Assembly (NCBI GenBank): GCA_016789485.1
Contig: JAEURE010000043.1
Location: 1 to 13,227, forward strand
Direction: 5' to 3'
DNA: 13,227 nucleotides
DNA from: Anaerolineales bacterium
GTDB taxonomy: Bacteria > Chloroflexota > Anaerolineae > Anaerolineales > Villigracilaceae
The first letter of the stretch is position 1; each line of letters opens with the position of its first letter. The notes under the pieces were generated by a model. It saw only the letters and a list, made by a program, of their open reading frames with translations. It was not told the origin of the DNA and searched no databases. Positions 5,876 to 11,970 of the stretch are shown here, in pieces. A program made the translations under genes and the position numbers.

Positions 5876-6832
5876 TTAATAATTCAAGCTCAAATCCATA
5901 CCATCGTACAGGCTGGCAACTTGTTCACCATAGCCGTTGAATGGAAGTGTGCCTCTGCGGCTGATCTCGCCAATGCGGCGCTCGGTGGCTTGCGACCAGC
6001 GCGGATGATCCACACCGGGATTGACGTTGGCGTAGAAACCGTATTCGCTGGGAGCGACTGTGCTCCATAAAGTTTGCGGTTCTTCAGCAACCAATTCGAT
6101 TTTGACAATGGATTTGATGGATTTAAAGCCATACTTCCACGGCACCACGAGACGGATGGGAGCGCCGTTTTGCGCAAGGATATCTTCCCCATAAATGCCG
6201 GTTGCAAGGAGGGTCAGGTCATTCATGGCTTCATCCAGACGCAGACCTTCCTGATAAGGCCAGGGATAGAACGGGCTGCCCTGTCCCTTCATTTCTTCAG
6301 GGCGATAGATGGTTTCAAAACGCACATACTTTGCTTTTGAAGTCGGCTCAACCATTTTGAGCAAGCTGGCAAGCGGGAAGCCATTCCACGGGATGACCAT
6401 GCTCCAGGCTTCCACACAGCGCAGGCGATAAATACGCTCTTCCTGAGGGAACATGCTCAGCAGGTCTTCCACACCAAAAGTCTTTGGCTTGCTGACAAAA
6501 CCGCTCACTTCCACAGTCCACGGTGCGGTGGTGAAACCTTCGGCAAGTCCAGCCACGGCTTCCTTGTTGGTGCTGAATTCATAGTAATTGTTGTAATTGG
6601 CGATTTCATCAAAGGAGTTGGCGGGGTCGCCGCGTTCATCGGTCTTGCCAGGTCCCGCATCCGCCGCAAGGGACTCGGGAGTCGCATCGGCAACGTTGGG
6701 AGCACAGGCGGCAAGCGCCATGCTGCCTGCAACAACTCCTGCAGCTTTGATAAAGTCACGTCGTGAAAGGTAGATTTCCTTCGGCGTGATCTCAGATGAA
6801 CGAACGGGCACGGATTTAAAGGGATTACTCAT
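5876..6832 (-). CDS. msrP: Molybdenum-cofactor methionine sulfoxide reductase, Tat-exported
   Basis: MsrP (YedY, sulfite-oxidase fold) reduces free or protein-bound methionine sulfoxide outside the cytoplasmic membrane. The N-terminus has a twin-arginine signal, [10 protein letters not shown] (R24-R25), followed by a hydrophobic stretch and LAAC43, a good lipobox. The enzyme may therefore be exported folded and then lipid-anchored, unlike the soluble periplasmic E. coli protein. C139 in [17 protein letters not shown] is the molybdenum ligand. Other family blocks are [10 protein letters not shown], the tract around [31 protein letters not shown], and a C-terminal region with [19 protein letters not shown]. 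At 318 residues it is near family length. A strong ribosome binding site (GAGGAG) precedes the ATG. It sits 21 bases after the DipZ-like gene and three bases before msrQ: one operon. Confidence 0.95.
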   Translation of the reverse strand: MSNPFKSVPVRSSEITPKEIYLSRRDFIKAAGVVAGSMALAACAPNVADATPESLAADAGPGKTDERGDPANSFDEIANYNNYYEFSTNKEAVAGLAEGFTTAPWTVEVSGFVSKPKTFGVEDLLSMFPQEERIYRLRCVEAWSMVIPWNGFPLASLLKMVEPTSKAKYVRFETIYRPEEMKGQGSPFYPWPYQEGLRLDEAMNDLTLLATGIYGEDILAQNGAPIRLVVPWKYGFKSIKSIVKIELVAEEPQTLWSTVAPSEYGFYANVNPGVDHPRWSQATERRIGEISRRGTLPFNGYGEQVASLYDGMDLSLNY

Positions 6833-6853
6833 GGATCTCTCCTCTTATTGATT

Positions 6854-7408
6854 TTATGGGTAGGTCTCTGCCAGGAGGCTTTGGATTGCAGTTTCAGTTT
6901 CATTGTATCTTCCTTCACCGATGTGTACGTAGCGAAGGTGTCCATTCTTGTCGATCAAATATAACGTGGGCCAGTAACGGTTTTTATAGGCACGCCAGGT
7001 GGCGCCATCATTATCCTGAGCAACAGGATATTCTATTTCATATTTCGAAACCGCGGCCTGAAGGTTTGTCAGGCCTTCTTCAAAGGAAAATTCAGGGTAG
7101 TGGTTGCCGATGATGACAAGTCCCTCAGGACTGTATTTGGCATGCCATTCCTTGAGAGAAGGCATCACATTCTGACAGTTATAGCAGCCAAATGTCCACA
7201 TCTCAAGCGCCACTACTTTTCCGCGCAGGTCTGCAAGGCGCAGCGGAGCCGCCTGCGAGACATTCAGCCAGGTATCATTTGTCAGTTCGGGAGCAGGACC
7301 GAGGTCCGGCAGGGAAGCGTCAAAAGTCGGCATAACGGATGCGGAATTTTCAGGCATGGCAGTGCAGGCGGTCAAAAAGAATAACAATCCAAACAACCAT
7401 TTTTTCAT
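6854..7408 (-). CDS. DipZ/TlpA-like thioredoxin lipoprotein
   Basis: This 184-residue lipoprotein has a short signal ending in FLTAC15 (lipobox), a linker, and a thioredoxin fold. The redox motif is W71-T-F-G-C75-Y-N-C78 and the cis-proline is P147 (RYWPTLYLID). Additional matches (NHYPEFSFE, YPVAQDNDGATWRAYKNRYWP) place it with the C-terminal domain of DipZ-type proteins rather than cytochrome-maturation TlpA/ResA. Such domains reduce disulfides, sulfenic acids or peroxides on the outer face of the membrane. No CcdA-type electron donor is in the window. AAAGGTG, about five bases from the ATG, fixes the start. It is the first gene of the msrPQ operon and follows the histidine kinase gene after 161 bases. 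It probably acts with MsrPQ in envelope repair; that link is inferred from the operon. Confidence 0.88.
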   Translation of the reverse strand: MKKWLFGLLFFLTACTAMPENSASVMPTFDASLPDLGPAPELTNDTWLNVSQAAPLRLADLRGKVVALEMWTFGCYNCQNVMPSLKEWHAKYSPEGLVIIGNHYPEFSFEEGLTNLQAAVSKYEIEYPVAQDNDGATWRAYKNRYWPTLYLIDKNGHLRYVHIGEGRYNETETAIQSLLAETYP

Positions 7409-7448
7409 ATTTCACCTTTACCGCTGGTCGCACATTTGCTAAAACCTG

Positions 7449-7541
7449 CTGGCAGAAATTACATGTAAAAGCGTAATTCTGGTTTTGCCAGTTATGCGGC
7501 ACATGTGTACGATGAGGTGATTTTAGAAAAACTTTCTTACA
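7449..7541. promoter_or_regulatory. Candidate control region of the lipoprotein-msrPQ operon
   Basis: The 161-base gap between the histidine kinase gene and the lipoprotein gene holds several symmetric elements. There is a ten-base palindrome TTACATGTAA (7459-7468) and an eight-base one, CACATGTG (7500-7507); their ACATGT cores are exactly 40 bases apart. An inverted repeat CTGGCA...TGCCAG (7449-7454, 7486-7491) encloses AATTAC...GTAATT. TTCTTACA (7534-7541) also occurs upstream of the response regulator gene. No clear terminator follows the kinase gene, and I cannot pick a convincing -35/-10 pair. Confidence 0.3.
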
Positions 7542-7569
7542 AAAAGATTACGTGAGAGTGAGAGTTTTG

Positions 7570-8796
7570 TTAGGGAATATTAAATATAAACCGGCTTCCC
7601 CGCCCCGCTGTGCTTTCAACGTACAGCTCGCCGCCGTGTGCCTGCACGATCCCATGTGAAATGGCCAATCCAAGCCCTGCCCCGCCTGTGTTGCGGCTAC
7701 GGGATTTTTCACCGCGATAAAAACTTTCAAAGATATGCGGAAGATCTTCACTGCGGATTCCTTCGCCTGTATCAGAAACGGTCACTTCCACACCCGCGCT
7801 TGTTCGCTGCGCATGGACTTTTACCTCCCCCTGGCTCGGCGTATGCCGAATCGCATTGCCAATGAGATTGTTAAGCACGCGCCCAATGCGTTGGGTATCC
7901 ATAATGACGGGGTCAATCCCTGCTTCCACACTGCCTTCGAGTTTCACTCCCTGACGAGCCGCCAGTTCGGAAAAAGATTCAAGCGTATCAGAGATAAGGT
8001 CCGCAAGGGATGACTTTGCGCGATCCAACGGAATGCCGCCGGCATTCAGCTGCGCCATTTGAAAGAGGTCATCTATCAGGGCGGAAAGCGAACGCACATC
8101 ACGCTGGGCAGTGTTCAAATATCGTTTGATCGTCTGCGGGTCTTCCACCAGGTCATCTTCAAGCGCTTCCAGAATAGCGCGGATGGAAGCGAGGGGAGTT
8201 TGCAGGTCATGTCCCACCCATGCAATTAAATCTGTGCGCAATTTCTCCAGCTCACGTTGTTTTGCATCAACAGCTTCAAGCTGCTCCGCCATCTGGTTGA
8301 AGGTATGTGCCAGCATGGAGACTTCGTCACGTCCCTGCACAGCGACGCGCGTTTTCAAATCTCCTTCAGCGAGTTTTTCAGCCGCATCCTTTAACTGATG
8401 AACGCGGTCTGTAATCGTGCTCGAAAGAAAATATCCCAGCACCATTGCCATGCCGCTTGCAAAGACAAGCAAAACAATCGCAAGCAGCAGGTCATGCTGG
8501 CTGGCAAACATCATCTGTGCGGAGAACCAAATGTTAAAAAAAGTTAGCAGGCTTGATAGAGCGTATCCGCCCAGCAAAGACCAACGCAACGTCGGCGAAA
8601 GAGACAGCCATCCAAAACGATACGCAATATACCCCGCAAGCGCAGAAACGAAAGCCGTGATCCCCAGAAACAACGCCATCAACCCCAACTCGTATAAGGG
8701 CGGCGCCATCATCATATTGAAGATGGCGAGCGAGATCAAAAAGATCAGCAGAATCCCAAAAACAAAACGGGCGACCAATGTAACTGGGGATCTCAT
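7570..8796 (-). CDS. Sensor histidine kinase with membrane-embedded sensor
   Basis: This 408-residue kinase has four predicted membrane helices (about 8-30, 36-60, 71-97, 101-128) joined by short loops, so there is no extracytoplasmic sensor domain. A HAMP region follows (about 125-177, ending DEVSMLAHTFNQMAEQL). The HisKA dimerisation helix carries H196 in AWVGHDLQTPLASI, the phosphorylation site. The ATPase domain shows the N box (LNNLIGNAIRHTP, 308-320), G1 (DTGEGI, 342-347), F box (IFESFYRGE) and G2 (GGAGLGLAIS, 371-380). Nothing essential is missing. Its ATG overlaps the response regulator stop as ATGA (8796-8793), so the pair is translationally coupled. The lack of an outer domain suggests sensing within the membrane or through a partner protein. 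The gene lies upstream of the lipoprotein-msrPQ operon on the same strand. Confidence 0.93.
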   Translation of the reverse strand: MRSPVTLVARFVFGILLIFLISLAIFNMMMAPPLYELGLMALFLGITAFVSALAGYIAYRFGWLSLSPTLRWSLLGGYALSSLLTFFNIWFSAQMMFASQHDLLLAIVLLVFASGMAMVLGYFLSSTITDRVHQLKDAAEKLAEGDLKTRVAVQGRDEVSMLAHTFNQMAEQLEAVDAKQRELEKLRTDLIAWVGHDLQTPLASIRAILEALEDDLVEDPQTIKRYLNTAQRDVRSLSALIDDLFQMAQLNAGGIPLDRAKSSLADLISDTLESFSELAARQGVKLEGSVEAGIDPVIMDTQRIGRVLNNLIGNAIRHTPSQGEVKVHAQRTSAGVEVTVSDTGEGIRSEDLPHIFESFYRGEKSRSRNTGGAGLGLAISHGIVQAHGGELYVESTAGRGSRFIFNIP

Positions 8797-9497
8797 GGTT
8801 CGAATTTATACCCAACGCCCCAGACTGTCAGCAAATGTTTCGGCGAAGACGGGTCGCTCTCGATCTTTTCGCGCAAACGACGCACATGCACTGTAACAGT
8901 TCCGGGGTCAATATATTCCGCACCGCCCCACACGCGCTCCAGCAATTGGTCGCGCGTAAAAACCTGTTTGGGATGACACGCCAGAAGATACAACATGTCG
9001 AACTCTTTCGCAGTCAATTCGATTTGCGACTCGCGCACCAGCACAAGACGACTGAGTGGATTGATCGTAATGGAATCATACGACAACACCCGTTCAGACT
9101 CCGCCCCAGCCTGATCCCGTCCAATACGCCTTAACACCGCCCGAACACGGCTTACCAATTCCTGCGGACTGAACGGCTTGACCACATAATCATCCGCGCC
9201 CATTTCAAGACCGGCAATGCGGTCAATCTCTTCGCGGCGGGCAGTCACCATAATAATCGGAACATCCGAACGGTCTCGCAGCCAGCGAGTTAAAGAAAGC
9301 CCGTCCACTTCAGGCAGCATCAAATCAAGAATCACAAAATCCGGTATTTGCTTTTCCAGGATATTCATCGCTTGTTTACCGTCCGAAGCAATTTGCACCT
9401 GGAACCCCGCACGTTTTAAGTAGAGGCTAACCACCTCTGCAAGGCTCGGCTCATCTTCCACCACAAGGATGCGTTTTTCACTCATAGGCGACATCAT
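8793..9497 (-). CDS. OmpR/PhoB-family response regulator
   Basis: This 234-residue regulator has a receiver domain with acidic residues E14-D15, phosphoacceptor D58 (FVILDLMLPEVDGL), T85 (MVTARRE) and K107 (DYVVKPFSPQEL). A winged-helix DNA-binding domain follows (about 136-234, with ELTAKEFDMLYLL, TRDQLLERVWG, VTVHVRRLREKIE and the wing VWGVGYKF). It pairs with the kinase immediately downstream (ATGA overlap). Starts are possible at 9497 (with a second ATG directly after) or at 9485 (MSEKRILVVED), the usual N-terminus length. None has a Shine-Dalgarno sequence. An AATAAT five bases before 9497 would give a leaderless mRNA. The likely target is the downstream envelope repair operon and its own gene, inferred from position and a shared sequence upstream of both. 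Confidence 0.94.
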   Translation of the reverse strand: MMSPMSEKRILVVEDEPSLAEVVSLYLKRAGFQVQIASDGKQAMNILEKQIPDFVILDLMLPEVDGLSLTRWLRDRSDVPIIMVTARREEIDRIAGLEMGADDYVVKPFSPQELVSRVRAVLRRIGRDQAGAESERVLSYDSITINPLSRLVLVRESQIELTAKEFDMLYLLACHPKQVFTRDQLLERVWGGAEYIDPGTVTVHVRRLREKIESDPSSPKHLLTVWGVGYKFEP

Positions 9498-9502
9498 ACT
9501 TG

Positions 9503-9541
9503 ATTATTGATGCAAAGTTATTAATAAATTCTTACAGTTGC
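9503..9541 (-). promoter_or_regulatory. Upstream region of the response regulator gene
   Basis: On the minus strand TTGCAA (9541-9536) is a possible -35, with TGTAAGAA (9536-9529) at its edge, an AT-rich stretch, and AATAAT (9508-9503) five bases before the ATG. TGTAAGAA recurs upstream of the msrPQ operon and might be a binding site for this regulator. The promoter assignment itself is uncertain. Confidence 0.3.
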
Positions 9542-9564
9542 AAAGGGAAAATTTAATGATGCGC

Positions 9565-9604
9565 CATACAAATAATGGCTCTTCGAAACCATCGAAGAGC
9601 CATT
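9565..9604 (-). terminator. Hairpin after the STAS-peptidase operon
   Basis: AATGGCTCTTCGA (9574-9586) and its perfect complement (9592-9604) form a 13-pair stem with a five-base loop, 18 bases after the stop of the last gene. On the minus strand it is followed only by ATTTGTATGG, a weak T tract, so termination may be partial. It isolates the operon from the response regulator gene downstream. Confidence 0.65.
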
Positions 9605-9622
9605 GAAATCGGCGAAAATATT

Positions 9623-9997
9623 CTATTCTCTAAAAGAATCCAACGCAGACTGCAGGGTTTCGTAATTTGGAATGTTTTGCAAAAAACCTGTAACCCCAAG
9701 CACATGGTATACCTGCGGGGGGGCATTGCACAACTTCACTCGCGCAACTTTAAAATGCTCTTCTTCGGCAGTGAACAGTTTATACACCTTCTGTATGGCA
9801 CGCATGCCGGCACTGGTAAGCGTATCCACTTCAGCAAGATCGATCAGGAGGAAACGCGCACCCGCAGTGTATGCATCCCGTGCCGCCGCAAGCAGCATCT
9901 CTTCACTTTGGGCATCCAGCCAACCGCGCAAATGCAGAACGGTAACAGGCACGCTTCCCAACATCTCTTCTTTCGTGATCTTTAAAGCAATGTCCAT
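9623..9997 (-). CDS. STAS-domain protein, anti-sigma-antagonist type (first of two)
   Basis: This 124-residue single-domain protein has the STAS fold: a strand and LRGWLDAQS loop near residue 24, then FLLIDLAEVDTLTSAGMRAI. In the last motif T61-S62-A63-G64 puts S62 at the position phosphorylated in SpoIIAA/RsbV-type antagonists. The family acts as a switch: unphosphorylated protein binds an anti-sigma kinase and frees its sigma factor, or recruits a partner. No RsbW-like kinase or PP2C phosphatase is in the window, so the partner is unknown. GGAGGA, about five bases from the ATG, is a strong ribosome binding site. It lies 34 bases after the peptidase gene and is the last gene of the operon. 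The C-terminus (VLGVTGFLQNIPNYETLQSAL) closely resembles that of the other STAS protein, so the two arose by duplication. Confidence 0.88.
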   Translation of the reverse strand: MDIALKITKEEMLGSVPVTVLHLRGWLDAQSEEMLLAAARDAYTAGARFLLIDLAEVDTLTSAGMRAIQKVYKLFTAEEEHFKVARVKLCNAPPQVYHVLGVTGFLQNIPNYETLQSALDSFRE

Positions 9998-10031
9998 GGC
10001 TCCTCCAAGTTCAACGAATTATATGTCCGAT

Positions 10032-10718
10032 TTACGAGAATGAGAACCTTTCGCTTCTTCCGTAGCTGACAGTTGATCCTGCCCGATACAACATCACCTC
10101 CCCCGCGCCATGGACTTGCCACCCGCCGTCCATATCACCCAGCATGCCAGTTTGCTCGTCTATGCCGATCAATATGGAATCAGGCAATGAGTGAGCAAGT
10201 TGTTTTGCCCAATTCCTTCCAAAGTTATTATGATGCGGCAGGACACATGCATTGGAAATCAAATTCAGTCCTCGCAATAACTTCTTCTCATACGGGTCAT
10301 AATAATGTTCACACAGAACCATTGCGCCGGCACTGCTGCCTGCAATCACTGCGCCTGCTTGAAACGCATCCAATGCAGCCTGCCAGCATTTGCTGTTTGC
10401 AAGAGTTTCACCCAAATAGCGTGGAAAACCTCCCAGTAAATAGATCAGGCGCGAGGTCCGAATGGAGGCGGCAAGAGAAGAGTCATTCGCAGATTTCAAA
10501 TCAATCACATCCGCAGTATAAACATTTTTGGCACCCAGGCTTTGAAACCAGCGCACGCCGTTATTTCCCGCACGTATATGATTATGATCCGCTGCTGCCG
10601 CGGTGGGGATGATGCAAACGGGTGAGTCGAAACCGCCAGCCAATTCCATGCCGCGCAAATCCGGCGCGGACATTTCCCCGCCGAACTCAGCGCCGCCTTC
10701 CAACAGCAGATATCCCAT
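10032..10718 (-). CDS. Peptidase S51 / cyanophycinase-like protein
   Basis: This 228-residue protein has the class I glutamine-amidotransferase-like fold of peptidase E and cyanophycinase. S129 in AGAVIAGSSAGAMVL (G-x-S-A-G) is the expected nucleophile. GGFPRYLGETL (96-106) matches the family's glycine strand, H162-H163 (LPHHNNFGRN) provides a candidate catalytic histidine, and GIDEQTGML (185-193) is the conserved acidic segment. Known members cleave Asp-X dipeptides or cyanophycin (poly Asp-Arg); which applies here cannot be told. No cyanophycin synthetase is in the window. I place the start at 10718 (MGYLLLEGG), one base after the stop of the preceding STAS gene. The frame is open to 10790, but that would overlap the STAS gene and add unrelated residues. 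It is the middle gene of a STAS-peptidase-STAS operon and probably translationally coupled. No signal peptide: cytoplasmic. Confidence 0.82.
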   Translation of the reverse strand: MGYLLLEGGAEFGGEMSAPDLRGMELAGGFDSPVCIIPTAAAADHNHIRAGNNGVRWFQSLGAKNVYTADVIDLKSANDSSLAASIRTSRLIYLLGGFPRYLGETLANSKCWQAALDAFQAGAVIAGSSAGAMVLCEHYYDPYEKKLLRGLNLISNACVLPHHNNFGRNWAKQLAHSLPDSILIGIDEQTGMLGDMDGGWQVHGAGEVMLYRAGSTVSYGRSERFSFS

Positions 10719-10719
10719 T

Positions 10720-11115
10720 TTATTTTGAAAACGAGTTAAGCGCGTCCTGCAGATCTGGATACATGGCAATGTTTTGCAGGAACCCGGCAATGCTCAACAC
10801 ATAGTGAACCCCGGGAGAGGGACGTGAAAACTTAAGATATGGCGACTTGAAGGTTTCATCCGGATGTTCAAGCTGCCAGGCTTGCATCGCTTCATTCGGC
10901 GTGAACATTTTGTAAATGGTATGCAGAGCGCGCAAGCCCGCGCTAGTCACCATATCGACACCCTGCAGGTCAATTAATAAAAAGCGTGCGCCAGCGTCCT
11001 GCGCTGTACGCACATGTTCAACCGCAAGGGTTTCGCTCTGCCCGTCGAGAGTACCTTCAAAATACAGAACAGTCACAGGTCCTTCGGTCTTCGTGATCTT
11101 TAACAGGCCAGTCAT
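10720..11115 (-). CDS. STAS-domain protein, anti-sigma-antagonist type (second of two)
   Basis: This 131-residue STAS protein is a paralog of the one at 9623-9997. The central motif FLLIDLQGVDMVTSAGLRAL keeps S58 (T57-S58-A59-G60) at the usual phosphorylation position. The ends also match (VLSIAGFLQNIAMYPDLQDAL), but it carries about a dozen extra residues before the last strand (roughly 75-100, NEAMQAWQLEHPDETFKSPY), which could give a different partner surface. GGAGG, seven bases from the ATG, fixes the start. It is the first gene of the operon, with a good -10 element about 43 bases upstream, and its stop is one base from the peptidase start. The two STAS proteins might form a pair, or compete for one partner; the sequence does not say. 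Confidence 0.88.
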   Translation of the reverse strand: MTGLLKITKTEGPVTVLYFEGTLDGQSETLAVEHVRTAQDAGARFLLIDLQGVDMVTSAGLRALHTIYKMFTPNEAMQAWQLEHPDETFKSPYLKFSRPSPGVHYVLSIAGFLQNIAMYPDLQDALNSFSK

Positions 11116-11157
11116 TTATGAACCTCCGTGAAAAAGATTGAACAACAAGTGGATGGG

Positions 11158-11163
11158 ATTATA
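11158..11163 (-). promoter_or_regulatory. -10 element of the STAS-peptidase operon
   Basis: On the minus strand ATGTATAATCCC contains a perfect TATAAT (11163-11158). Transcription would start near 11151, leaving a leader of about 35 bases with a strong GGAGG. No convincing -35 is seen. Confidence 0.5.
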
Positions 11164-11187
11164 CATTAAAGGGTTTCCATAAAAGGA

Positions 11188-11226
11188 TCAAACAAAACAT
11201 CCCTGCGCCGTATCGCTGCAGGGATG
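11188..11226 (-). terminator. Terminator of the jelly-roll lipoprotein gene
   Basis: On the minus strand CATCCCTGC (11226-11218) pairs with GCAGGGATG (11206-11198) around an 11-base loop, followed by TTTTGTTTG. It starts 23 bases after the stop codon and separates this gene from the STAS operon. Confidence 0.85.
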
Positions 11227-11248
11227 CCGATCTTGGTGATGAAGAAAT

Positions 11249-11899
11249 TTATTCGCCCAATTTCGTCATGACGAAATCATCGAAAATGACAGTTGTCCCG
11301 TTTCTCTCGTCATCGCTGGCGGCAAAGAGCCCCACGGTCCCGCTTGTATAGGTGGTGTCAGAGACGCTATCAACCTTCTGTCCATTCACATACAGGGTCA
11401 GCAAACCATTGCCGCAATCCAACCCAAGGCGCATGGAAGAGGGGTTGGCAGATACCAGATCCGACGTGCCTTCTTTCAGATAAACATCATCCAAGGCGAC
11501 CGAGGATTTGATAAAAGCATAATATCCGTCCGGCGAAACACCCACATAATAGAAGGCATTTGTGGTGCCCTGTTCGTTGCAGACGAATCCAAACATGGAC
11601 TCGGGATCTGTGCTTTGATTCGTCACATTAACTTCCATGTGCGTATTTTCGTACACTTCCGTATCCGGCGTGGACCAGGTCACATAACGCGACTCAAATA
11701 CGATCATCTTCAGACCGCCGTCCTGATATTCCACAGAACTGAAGGAATCGGTTCCAATTCCCCAGCCGCTGCTGCTGCTTGAAAAATCATCATTGGGCAA
11801 TGGGTTGAGCAGCGCGCTGATATCCGGCGTGGCACACGCAAGAGTGGTCAACACAAGCATAAAAACGGAAAACAAAACCTTAATATTAAAATTTTTCAT
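11249..11899 (-). CDS. Secreted lipoprotein with a concanavalin/LamG-like domain
   Basis: I do not recognise a named family. The 216-residue product has a signal peptide (about 1-21, FSVFMLVLTTLAC) with C22 as probable lipid anchor. Its -3 residue is Thr, not the usual Leu, so the lipobox is imperfect. The mature part begins near DDFSSSSSGWG and has the pattern of a beta jelly roll: FGFVCNEQ, YYVGVSPDGYYAFIK, SMRLGLDCGNGLLTLYVNG and GTVGLFAASDD, ending IFDDFVM. Domains of this kind often bind carbohydrate or act as adhesion or structural units; no catalytic residues are evident. Two cysteines in the domain may form a disulfide. The start at 11899 follows AAAGGAGA six bases upstream; the open frame up to 11950 lacks one. 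It stands between comEC (71-base gap) and a terminator. Confidence 0.78.
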   Translation of the reverse strand: MKNFNIKVLFSVFMLVLTTLACATPDISALLNPLPNDDFSSSSSGWGIGTDSFSSVEYQDGGLKMIVFESRYVTWSTPDTEVYENTHMEVNVTNQSTDPESMFGFVCNEQGTTNAFYYVGVSPDGYYAFIKSSVALDDVYLKEGTSDLVSANPSSMRLGLDCGNGLLTLYVNGQKVDSVSDTTYTSGTVGLFAASDDERNGTTVIFDDFVMTKLGE

Positions 11900-11925
11900 G
11901 ACATTCTCCTTTGTTTGTGGGCAAT

Positions 11926-11931
11926 ATTTTA
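11926..11931 (-). promoter_or_regulatory. Weak -10 candidate for the lipoprotein gene
   Basis: TAAAAT on the minus strand (11931-11926) lies about 26 bases before the ATG. No -35 match and no terminator after comEC are seen, so the gene may also be read through from comEC. Confidence 0.25.
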
Positions 11932-11970
11932 ACATCCATCCCATCCACACAAAGGGTACTTAACTCCCAA

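Noticed and set aside
8417..8896. Plus-strand open frame of 159 codons
   Set aside because: It is antisense to the kinase-regulator junction, where both sense genes are certain.
10073..10612. Plus-strand open frame of 179 codons
   Set aside because: It is antisense to the S51 peptidase; composition is rich in His, Ser and Arg as expected from a shadow frame.
10719..10790. Longer N-terminus for the S51 peptidase
   Set aside because: It would overlap the upstream STAS gene by about 70 bases and add residues unlike the family; the start one base after the STAS stop fits coupling.
11900..11950. Longer N-terminus for the jelly-roll lipoprotein
   Set aside because: The ATG at 11899 has AAAGGAGA and yields a proper signal peptide; the extension has neither.
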